The position numbers and the translations under genes are program-made. Shown one piece after another: positions 24,305-30,889 of a stretch of 45,256 nucleotides of DNA. How positions within the stretch are numbered: position 1 is the stretch's first letter; each line of letters starts with the position of its first letter. This stretch comes from Oscillospiraceae bacterium (lineage in GTDB: Bacteria; Bacillota; Clostridia; Monoglobales; WRAG01), in the NCBI GenBank assembly GCA_009780345.1, contig WRAG01000020.1:1-45256 (forward strand). Reading direction: 5' to 3'. Below the pieces are notes generated by a model. It did not search any database. It was given only the letters and a program-made list of their open reading frames with translations, and was not told the origin of the DNA.

Positions 24305-25054
24305 TTATGGAGTCACCACGGGGAACAACGCCGCCAACGCGTCATATGTGCCGGAATCATTTATACCAAGTGGGAAACTGTCAACGTCAACCGCCGCGGC
24401 CTCAATTTTAATATTAAATCCACCGCCCGCGACAACATCTCTGAATATTTGTGTTCCGACTAGATTTTCCGAAATTGTAAGGCCGGAAAACAGCTCGGTT
24501 GTAGCTACTGTCGGCGCAACCGCTCCGTTACTGGCTCCACCGGTATAAAAGTAAGTTGAAACCGCGGTTGCGGGTGCAGGCGTAGTTGTGTCGGCGATAA
24601 AGGTTCCTAATCCTGCGTCCAAACCATCCCAATCCGCAGGGGATACAAGATCGCTGACAATATTAAGTCCGCTAAACGTAATATACGCTTGAAGATCGTT
24701 AACTTGTTGATCGCTCATTACCGTGCCGTCGCCGAATACCCAAGTAAGACGCACCGCCGTATAAACGTCAATAGCTCCCTCAGTTGTCGTGTTTCTAACC
24801 ACCGGATCTTTGTCGATAGCCTGGTCTCCGTTAGCTACTAAGTTGATATTTGTCGCGCTCGTTTCGCCTGTGGCATCCCATGCCGGCTCTTCAATTGCGA
24901 TGGTGATTACTCCGTCGGTTGTAAAGGTAAATGTGTTTTCTCTTACGTCGGTGGCGGTGAAAAGCGCCAAGGTTCCGGCAATCGCCAAGGCAGCCACCAG
25001 GATTAGCGATAGTATGCTAATCAAATTTTTCTTTTTCATTCTCGTTTTCGTCAT
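24305..25054 (-). CDS. TasA/CalY-like (SipW-dependent) secreted subunit, probably the major one
   Basis: A 249-residue exported protein. SipW-type signal: KKKNLISILSLILVAALAIAGTLALFTATDVRENTFTFTT, with the ALFT and N-TFTxG pattern typical of TasA/camelysin. The mature part is Thr/Val/Ala-rich beta structure (VITIAIEEPAWD, VYTAVRLTWVFGDG, FNIKIEAAAVDV). AGGAGG with ideal spacing makes this the strongest ribosome binding site in the operon, and a stable hairpin follows the gene. Both suggest high expression and a major fibre subunit. It is the second of three subunits downstream of sipW. TasA forms amyloid-like or donor-strand fibres in Bacillus biofilms; the same is inferred here. Confidence 0.82.
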   Translation of the reverse strand: MTKTRMKKKNLISILSLILVAALAIAGTLALFTATDVRENTFTFTTDGVITIAIEEPAWDATGETSATNINLVANGDQAIDKDPVVRNTTTEGAIDVYTAVRLTWVFGDGTVMSDQQVNDLQAYITFSGLNIVSDLVSPADWDGLDAGLGTFIADTTTPAPATAVSTYFYTGGASNGAVAPTVATTELFSGLTISENLVGTQIFRDVVAGGGFNIKIEAAAVDVDSFPLGINDSGTYDALAALFPVVTP

Positions 25055-25132
25055 CTTTAGTTCCTCCTTTGTTTGGATGTGTTAGACAATCTTTTTTTAT
25101 TTTCATGTTAATATAACCGTAATTGAAATGAA

Positions 25133-25783
25133 TTAGGGGACAGATAATCCCCACTCTGACGCGTCGGCGACATCTATCGCGTCGGCAAGCACTTCGATTG
25201 TAAATGTTTTGCCGTCATAATTTCCCGAGCTGTTGTCAAGCGTTGCGCCTTGGAATAGGTTAAGAGTGGTTTGCCCGCGACTTAGCGGGTTGTTGTAGTA
25301 AAAGAAATCGTCGCTGAAGTTCCAATAACTGCTCCAATTCGCGTTTAGATAGATTGTTAGGTCGCCAAGCTGCCACGTGCTTGCCGTGCTGCTCGGCGGA
25401 ACGGTGATATCGCCCATATTGACGGCGGCAACGCTGCCGTCGGCATTGTATACAACCGGCACAAGCATAACTCGGACATAAGCGTCAACTTCAAAACCGT
25501 CGGCACCTAATTGCAAAGCAACATACTTCGTATTCGCGCCCCACAAAACTACTCCGTCGGGAGCGGGCTTCTGCCCAAGCTCGTCGACGATGTAAACGTT
25601 CACGTCGGAATCATCGGCGAATGTAAAGCTGTTGGACACGGGATTCGCAACCGCTGAGAAAAACGTCGCCGCCGCAACGGTAAGCAACGTGAAAATAAGA
25701 ACGCCGTATGTTACCAAAACGCCGAGGCTTACCCTTGAACCTAGAAACAATATTCTCTTTTTAAAGATAATTTTCACATTCAT
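25133..25783 (-). CDS. TasA/CalY-like secreted subunit, first after sipW
   Basis: About 216 residues, exported. N-terminal basic region, hydrophobic core (SLGVLVTYGVLIFTLLTVAA) and then ATFFSAVANPVSNSFTFADD, again the SipW-type cleavage layout with N-SFTF. The mature part is beta-rich (VALQLGADGFEVDAYVRVML, LTIYLNANWSSYW, FTIEVLADAIDV). The gene start overlaps the end of sipW by about 20 bp, indicating coupled translation. The start codon is uncertain: ATG 25783 is used; GTG at 25774 is an alternative. Compared with the next subunit its signal region is atypical, and it may play the part of TapA, the fibre initiator, in Bacillus. Confidence 0.75.
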   Translation of the reverse strand: MNVKIIFKKRILFLGSRVSLGVLVTYGVLIFTLLTVAAATFFSAVANPVSNSFTFADDSDVNVYIVDELGQKPAPDGVVLWGANTKYVALQLGADGFEVDAYVRVMLVPVVYNADGSVAAVNMGDITVPPSSTASTWQLGDLTIYLNANWSSYWNFSDDFFYYNNPLSRGQTTLNLFQGATLDNSSGNYDGKTFTIEVLADAIDVADASEWGLSVP

Positions 25784-26282
25784 CACTCACTTTGTTTCTC
25801 TTTAAGTAGGAAATCAAATTCATAAGTATTATGAAAATCAATATTGCGCAAATAACGGCGACCTGACCGTGAAACGTTGTAAGCGGCATAAGAGCCAGTC
25901 CTAATCTGGGTACGGAGAACGCCACCACGCCGATTACGTTGTTATAGCTGATTGGTCGAGCGTCGGGGTTAGGATTGTTATCTCCTTGCGTTAAAAACGC
26001 ACGATTTTCGGCGTCAATTCCGATTACTCGGTGGGTAACAATTGTACCCTGAGAGTTAATGGCGTATGTAATGCTGTCATCCACCCGAATGTCGTCAAAG
26101 CTGGTCGGCCTAACGTAAATCAAATCACCCACGCCGTAAGTCGGTAGCATAGAACCCGTACGAATAGTATACATCCGTATTCCTCTAAATTGTGGAATAA
26201 TTACCATCGCAATCGCCGCGATCAAAGCCAAAATCACAATCCATGAAACAACTTTGCCGATAATTGTTAAACTTTTTTTCAT
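25761..26282 (-). CDS. sipW: SipW-type signal peptidase I
   Basis: A 173-residue membrane protease. An N-terminal transmembrane segment (about 13-31) is followed by the nucleophile Ser44 in RTGSMLPTYGVGDL, then IVTHRVIGID with His84 where ordinary bacterial type I peptidases have Lys. The Ser-His pairing marks the ER/archaeal-like SipW class. TQGDNNPNPD is the conserved box, and a C-terminal transmembrane segment (about 137-160) follows. AAAGGAG precedes the ATG. It sits 14 nt after the RCC1 gene and overlaps the first subunit gene. In Bacillus SipW processes TasA and TapA, so the three or four downstream proteins are its likely substrates. Confidence 0.93.
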   Translation of the reverse strand: MKKSLTIIGKVVSWIVILALIAAIAMVIIPQFRGIRMYTIRTGSMLPTYGVGDLIYVRPTSFDDIRVDDSITYAINSQGTIVTHRVIGIDAENRAFLTQGDNNPNPDARPISYNNVIGVVAFSVPRLGLALMPLTTFHGQVAVICAILIFIILMNLISYLKRNKVSDECENYL

Positions 26283-26296
26283 AATCGCACTCTCCT

Positions 26297-28189
26297 TTAA
26301 GGTGTCGGGCTGCTCAAACCCGTAATCATAGTGTTTACAATACGATCTTTGCCGCTTAAAGCGGTTGAATTCGTATTTTCGCTGATAAACGTCACCTCTA
26401 CGGGACTTGTCGTATCGGAATTGCTAATATTTACCGTGACAACCGCTTCGGAAGAAGCGATTAGTTGATACCGCCAGTTGTTTTCCATCGCGGTTACGGT
26501 ATATGTGCCTAAATCGTTGATTGAAACCCCTTGGCTTGCGGTTGTGTTACCCGCTCCGATAAGGATTGTGGCGTAAAAGATGTTGCCGCCGTCCGATTCA
26601 ATCTGAAATACAAAACTTTCGTTCTCATTGGCGGGAGCTTCCAGCGTTTGCGTAATTTCGATAACCGCCTGCCACACCATCACCGTTGCAACGTTTGATG
26701 TGATCGACGCCGCAACGCCACTGGGGTCGCTGATTACTACGTAGTAAAAATATGTTCCCTCTGTAAGGTTAGTTGGAATGGTAAATGTAGCGCCAATCGC
26801 GCCGCTAATCGCAATCGGATTCGTGCGGTTAACGTCGGTGGCTTGATACCATTGATATACAACGCTCGCACCTAATGTTTCCCTCGCGTCTACCGATATT
26901 GTCTCGGCGGCGGATTGCCCCGCGGCAATCATGGCGTCTTCGGGTTGGGCATAAATGGCGATGGTGCGCAAAATCACGCTTGGAACATTGACGTAATCGC
27001 CCGTGTTTGTGTCGCCGTTACCGATTTGAAGCACGCCGTTACTTCCCATCATCCAAAGACTTCCGTCCGCTTTGACTGCCGCCGAGTGATACCAACCAGC
27101 TGACACTTTGATCCAGTTCGTATCATTGTTGACTTGTTGCGGAGTAGTGTAAGTAACATTCGAGTTTGTCGCGCCGAGGCCACACCAACCCTCTGTGTCC
27201 GTTCCCCAGCCATAGAGATGTCCGTCCGCCGTAACCGCCATGGTGTGTGTTTGCGCCCCTGATACGTCGATCCAATTGCTTCCCGCGCCGATTTGCACGG
27301 GTACGGTGCTGTTGCTTGTGTTGCCGTTTCCAAGCTGATATTGCCCGTTGCCGCCCCACGTCCAAAGCGAGCCGCTGTGATCTGATATTGTGGCGCCGTT
27401 GCGAGTTCCGCGAATCCCCGCGGAGTGATAACATCCTGCCGACACACTTACCCAGTCGTTGTATGTGCCAACCTGTGTAGGAACGCTTAGGTTGCTGGTG
27501 CTATTTTGTTGTCCAAGCTGTCCTGAAGCATTGAATCCCCAAGCCCAAAGGCTGCCGTCTTGTTTAATTGCCAAAGTGTGCCCGCCGTCATATCCGGGCG
27601 CGTATCCTGACCAAAACCCGCCCCCCGCAACGCTTTCCCAGTTGTAATCGGTGCCGACTTGCATAGGAACGGTGTTATCGCCCGACCGTCCGAGCTGCCC
27701 TTGCCCGTTATAGCCCCACGACCAAAGGGAGCCGTCGCTCTTAAGTGCGAGCGAGTGAACCGAACCCGCCGCAACGGCAATCCAGTTCGTGTCACTACCA
27801 ACTTGCATAGGAACGGTGTTATCCCCCGAGCGTCCAAGCTGATTTTGTCCGTTATAGCCCCACGACCAAAGAGTGCCGTCATTCAAAACAGCGAGCGAAT
27901 GATGTCCGCCCGCCGATACCCAAATCCATGGGCCGGCAGGACCGTTCGGCGTGATCATTACCGCGCTGTTGTTTGTATTTCCGTTGCCCAGCCTGCCGTT
28001 GGCGTTACCGCCCCACGCCCAAAGCGTGCCGTCGTTCCGTATCATAAGCGTATGATTGTTTCCCGCCGAAACCATAAATACCGCTCCCGAAGACAAAGTG
28101 ATTAACGATGAAGTTCCGAGCGGAATAAGTATTACAATCATGCAGATGACAAGTATTATATTAATATATTTCTTCGTTCGTTTTTTCAT
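26297..28189 (-). CDS. Exported RCC1-repeat propeller protein with SpaA/Cna-B-like end
   Basis: A 630-residue exported protein and the first gene of the fibre operon. Signal or anchor segment at about 8-35. Then about seven RCC1 repeats (about 40-385): the pattern VSAGGHHSLAVLNDGTLWSWG recurs with GQLG and VPMQVG, giving a seven-bladed beta-propeller. An Ig-like region follows (about 390-500), then a prealbumin-like domain (about 505-630; FVFQIESDGGNIFYATI, LGTYTVTAMENNWRY, SGKDRIVNTM). That last domain is common in SipW-associated surface proteins, but the usual LPXTG tail is missing. The ATG at 28189 follows GGGGGA; the 55 upstream in-frame codons read through the leader and are rejected. 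It may be a tip adhesin. Confidence 0.82.
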   Translation of the reverse strand: MKKRTKKYINIILVICMIVILIPLGTSSLITLSSGAVFMVSAGNNHTLMIRNDGTLWAWGGNANGRLGNGNTNNSAVMITPNGPAGPWIWVSAGGHHSLAVLNDGTLWSWGYNGQNQLGRSGDNTVPMQVGSDTNWIAVAAGSVHSLALKSDGSLWSWGYNGQGQLGRSGDNTVPMQVGTDYNWESVAGGGFWSGYAPGYDGGHTLAIKQDGSLWAWGFNASGQLGQQNSTSNLSVPTQVGTYNDWVSVSAGCYHSAGIRGTRNGATISDHSGSLWTWGGNGQYQLGNGNTSNSTVPVQIGAGSNWIDVSGAQTHTMAVTADGHLYGWGTDTEGWCGLGATNSNVTYTTPQQVNNDTNWIKVSAGWYHSAAVKADGSLWMMGSNGVLQIGNGDTNTGDYVNVPSVILRTIAIYAQPEDAMIAAGQSAAETISVDARETLGASVVYQWYQATDVNRTNPIAISGAIGATFTIPTNLTEGTYFYYVVISDPSGVAASITSNVATVMVWQAVIEITQTLEAPANENESFVFQIESDGGNIFYATILIGAGNTTASQGVSINDLGTYTVTAMENNWRYQLIASSEAVVTVNISNSDTTSPVEVTFISENTNSTALSGKDRIVNTMITGLSSPTP

Positions 28190-28472
28190 AGGAATTCCCC
28201 CATGACAGTGTCTCAATTGATTTACAAATACAACCTCTTTGCAATCTACATTGGGGACAAGATTTCTGAAATAGGACATTAAAAATACCGCAGGGGTTTG
28301 CGCGGTTTGTTGTCCTTGCCGTGCAAATCGAGTCTTTTCGGCGGCGTACGGCATGTGCCTGTGATTATTTTGAAAATGAACGGTTTTATACTAAACATCA
28401 CTTGTTAAAAGCCTGTAAACCATTAATTTTATTGGGGTGGTTCGAAAGTGGTGTAAAACAGCCTAACCATAA

Positions 28473-28527
28473 AGAAATACCTATTGATTTCTGAACCTTT
28501 TGGGTTCGGATATCAATAGGTATTTTA
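28473..28527 (-). terminator. Long terminator hairpin
   Basis: AAATACCTATTGAT (28475-28488) pairs with ATCAATAGGTATTT (28512-28525), with a nested CTGAACC/GGGTTCGG stem. It lies 27 bp after the second stop (28554) of the interrupted cohesin-like gene and so favours 28554 as the original gene end. Confidence 0.75.
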
Positions 28528-28553
28528 GTATATTTCCTTATTTTCAACATTTT

Positions 28554-28670
28554 TTATTTCAAGATCGGCGCCATCGTTCCGGCTTCCCACAGGAAAAACC
28601 GCGCGCCTTCACCCCAATCGGGATGTTGGAATTCTCTCATGCCTATAATCCCTTGCGGCGGAATATCTTC
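28554..28670 (-). other. In-frame 38-codon continuation after a TGA stop
   Basis: Directly after the TGA (28671-28673), the same frame reads EDIPPQGIIGMREF... and ends FFLWEAGTMAPILK followed by TAA. This matches the C-terminus of the subtilase at 38463 (IMLWEAGTIAPI) and the common clostridial VKAFLWDSxxMKPL module, whose first half (LIAARFDGEMLISAQEVE) lies just before the TGA. The continuation is thus real protein sequence cut off by one stop codon. Confidence 0.8.
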
Positions 28671-29426
28671 TCACCGCTCAACTTCCTGCGCCGATATAAG
28701 CATTTCACCGTCAAACCTTGCAGCGATAAGTATTACAGAGCGCGACTGATTCGTATTATTCATCAGATCAAACGAAATTCGCCCGTCATTCGTTAAAGCA
28801 ATATAAGGCACAGTAAATCCGTTGTGAATCGGAAGCAGCGGCGATTTAATTGTAACCGCGCCGATATTTCCGCCGTTCGTAAGCGTAATATCCAAAGGAA
28901 CCGAAGCGCCGGGAATAATCGCGCGCGGAACATCTGCACCGACACCGGTTGCAAAAGCCATATTTATTTCATCCGTGGTCATATTTTCCGCAGTTGCTGA
29001 CACTCGGAATGTAAGCGTTACTAAATCTGTGTTTAGAACCGTAAAGTTTGACATTCTTCCCCAACTCGCGAACGCATGTATAGGACCGACTATCGGATTT
29101 TCAAAATATCCGAATAAAGAATATTGCTCAGGAACCCAATCTTGAGGTCCCGTTCTAAATGACGCGCCGCCCAAGTTGGCGTGTCCAAGCTCTAACCTTA
29201 TTAATTCCAATCCATCAGGCACAAAAATTCTGAGAGGCAACGCTGCGAAACCCGTGTTGCCCGCAATACTTAAGGTAATTGAAAATTCTTCGCCACGCTG
29301 AAGCGTTCTGTCGGGCAGCTCGCTCGCACTTATCGTGCCATTTTCGCCCGCAACAACAACCTGCGTCGAATGAATCGGCGCAAGCGTAAGAACAAATATT
29401 AAAATGAGCATTAACCGTCTTTTCAT
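28671..29426 (-). CDS. Secreted cohesin-like protein, cut short by in-frame TGA
   Basis: 251 residues as read. Signal peptide (about 1-26). A cohesin-like beta-sandwich follows (about 30-185): LPDRTLQRGEEFSITLSI, then LRIFVPDGLELIRLELG, then DLVTLTFRVSATAENM. The end (about 205-251) is the first half of a module of the VAxYDxDG...FLWD type (SVILIAARFDGEMLIS). The frame continues for 38 conserved codons past the TGA to a TAA at 28554. AAAAGGAG precedes the ATG. It starts 15 nt after the scaffoldin gene stop, so it is the second gene of that operon. Either a recent nonsense mutation, or a readthrough product. No anchor or dockerin is visible. Confidence 0.75.
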   Translation of the reverse strand: MKRRLMLILIFVLTLAPIHSTQVVVAGENGTISASELPDRTLQRGEEFSITLSIAGNTGFAALPLRIFVPDGLELIRLELGHANLGGASFRTGPQDWVPEQYSLFGYFENPIVGPIHAFASWGRMSNFTVLNTDLVTLTFRVSATAENMTTDEINMAFATGVGADVPRAIIPGASVPLDITLTNGGNIGAVTIKSPLLPIHNGFTVPYIALTNDGRISFDLMNNTNQSRSVILIAARFDGEMLISAQEVER

Positions 29427-29441
29427 TCGTAAAAACTCCTT

Positions 29442-30578
29442 TTATTCGCTTAAATAAAGCGTGAAAACGTGAAGTCTTATTAAAATCGCCGCGATTTCGC
29501 CGCGCTTCGCGGTATTTTGCGGAACATATTCTCTATCCATTATCAAGTCAACCGCTTCTCCGAAACTGCGATATAAAATCAACCCAATTTGCTCGCGTGT
29601 TATCAAAACGCCGGGCGCGAACAAATTATCGCCGACACCGTTGACAATTTCAAAATGCGCCATTATGTTGATATATGCCTCCGCCCAATGGTCGACTGTG
29701 TCATAAAAATATTCCCCTAAATTGTTAAAAGTTACAATCATTTCCGATCCAAACAAAAGCCTCCCAAACGCCGCGGAAAACTCCGCACGCGTAATCGAAC
29801 CGTTCGGTTGAAAAGTTCCGTCGGGATATCCCGCCATAACTCCCCAATCAATAACATACCGAATATAATCCTCGCTCCAATGCCCCGCCGCGTCAAACGG
29901 TAAAGGTGTAAAATGCAGTTCGGCTTCAGGGTTATGCGGCCACGGTCCATTCGGGAAATCAGGCGGTCTTGGTGGAAGCGGCGGTTGTGGTGGCATCGGC
30001 GGTCTTGGCGGTGTTGCGCCGTTATCGTTGCCGTTTTCGCTTCCATTTCCATTGCCGCCGTTATCGCCATTGCCGTCGTTCGGTTCATAACCGTTTACAA
30101 CATAAATTCCGCCGCTGTTTACCGTCCAATTTCTAATCGAAGCGCCGTCAAGACAATTCGCGTCGATATTGTCAGCGGTAATCTCCGCCAAACCGCTTTG
30201 CGCGTCGGCTAAAACGCGGAACTCTAAATAAAGCAAAACACCTGTTGAATCATCGCTAACCACGCCGAACCATAATGGTCTGAACGGACTTGAAATATTG
30301 GACAAATCTCCGAAAAGATCGAGCCACGGCAGAACGTCGCCTTGTGTGGCGCCCAAAAGCTCTAACCGCGTATCGTCGTATTCAATATCAAACCTTATTC
30401 CCGCCAATCCCGGATTCTGATCAAGCGAAACCGTAATAGTCACAACTTCGCCCGGTTCGGCGGCAGTTATTTGTTCAATATTTACAACAATTCCGTCGTC
30501 GGCAAAAACCGCAATGCTCGAAACCGAAACCAAAATCACCGCGCAAATCAATATGCTTAAAATTTTTCGTAAAGTCAT
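29442..30578 (-). CDS. Cohesin-SLH scaffoldin (cell-surface anchor)
   Basis: A 378-residue exported protein. Signal peptide (about 1-27). One cohesin domain (about 30-165): VNIEQITAAEPGEVVTITVSL, IRFDIEYDDTRLELLGATQG, VLLYLEFRVLADAQSGLAEI. A linker of Asn/Gly repeats and a proline-rich stretch follows (about 170-225). Two clear and one weaker SLH repeat end the protein (YPDGTFQPNGSITRAEF; DNLFAPGVLITREQI; C-terminal TAKRGEIAAILIRL). The ATG at 30578 is chosen because GGAG lies 7 nt upstream. The architecture is that of a minimal anchoring scaffoldin: it would hold one dockerin-bearing protein on the wall. The dockerin protein at 30890 and the partial one at 45079 are natural partners, though binding specificity cannot be read. 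Confidence 0.87.
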   Translation of the reverse strand: MTLRKILSILICAVILVSVSSIAVFADDGIVVNIEQITAAEPGEVVTITVSLDQNPGLAGIRFDIEYDDTRLELLGATQGDVLPWLDLFGDLSNISSPFRPLWFGVVSDDSTGVLLYLEFRVLADAQSGLAEITADNIDANCLDGASIRNWTVNSGGIYVVNGYEPNDGNGDNGGNGNGSENGNDNGATPPRPPMPPQPPLPPRPPDFPNGPWPHNPEAELHFTPLPFDAAGHWSEDYIRYVIDWGVMAGYPDGTFQPNGSITRAEFSAAFGRLLFGSEMIVTFNNLGEYFYDTVDHWAEAYINIMAHFEIVNGVGDNLFAPGVLITREQIGLILYRSFGEAVDLIMDREYVPQNTAKRGEIAAILIRLHVFTLYLSE

Positions 30579-30620
30579 AATCATTCTCCTAAATATGCCT
30601 AAATACACCGTAATATACTA

Positions 30621-30781
30621 GACCTTTCCCGAAATTTAGCGCGAGCAGATTTGTGAGGGAATTTTTAGGCGTTTTAAAGTTTGAGAATCCCCGCAAATAC
30701 TTTATGTATTTAAGGCGGTGAACAAATTTAAAACGTCAAAAATTTACCGCAAATGTGCCGCGCTAAATTTCGGGAAAGGTC
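30621..30781. mobile_element. 161-bp MITE with 23-bp perfect inverted repeats and TA duplication
   Basis: The ends GACCTTTCCCGAAATTTAGC... (30621-30643) and their exact complement (30759-30781) form 23-bp terminal inverted repeats flanked by TA on both sides (30619-30620, 30782-30783). Inner arms (about 30658-30685 and 30722-30747) pair imperfectly, and a CCGC...GCGG pair closes the centre, so the whole element folds on itself. It encodes nothing. TA target sites point to an IS630/Tc1-mariner-type mobiliser. Confidence 0.85.
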
Positions 30782-30820
30782 TAAAGAGTGTTGCGCGAAA
30801 TTTTCGCGCAACACTCTTTA
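30782..30820. terminator. Perfect 19-bp hairpin, probable terminator of the dockerin gene
   Basis: TAAAGAGTGTTGCGCGAAA and its exact complement are separated by a single base. It begins at the TA that bounds the MITE and lies about 70 bp after the dockerin gene stop. Only short T-runs flank it. Confidence 0.75.
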
Positions 30821-30889
30821 TTTTAAGTATTTTTTCAAATTATACAAAATTTCATGCCTCGCGGCGCAATGTGGTGCAGGCCCCGCCTG

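Noticed and set aside
26900-28100. CRISPR-like or tandem DNA repeat signal
   Set aside because: The regular spacing comes from RCC1 protein repeats in coding sequence, with variable units and no spacers.
28190-28472. Cyclic-di-GMP or other known riboswitch before the RCC1 gene
   Set aside because: CCGCAGGGGTTTGCGCGG gives a local stem, but none of the conserved GEMM core was found.
28671-28673. TGA read as tryptophan or selenocysteine across the window
   Set aside because: Intact genes here end in TGA with the next gene starting immediately (4287 before the zincin gene, 44067 before the anti-sigma gene), so a code change is not supported; no selenocysteine-type hairpin was recognised just after this TGA.
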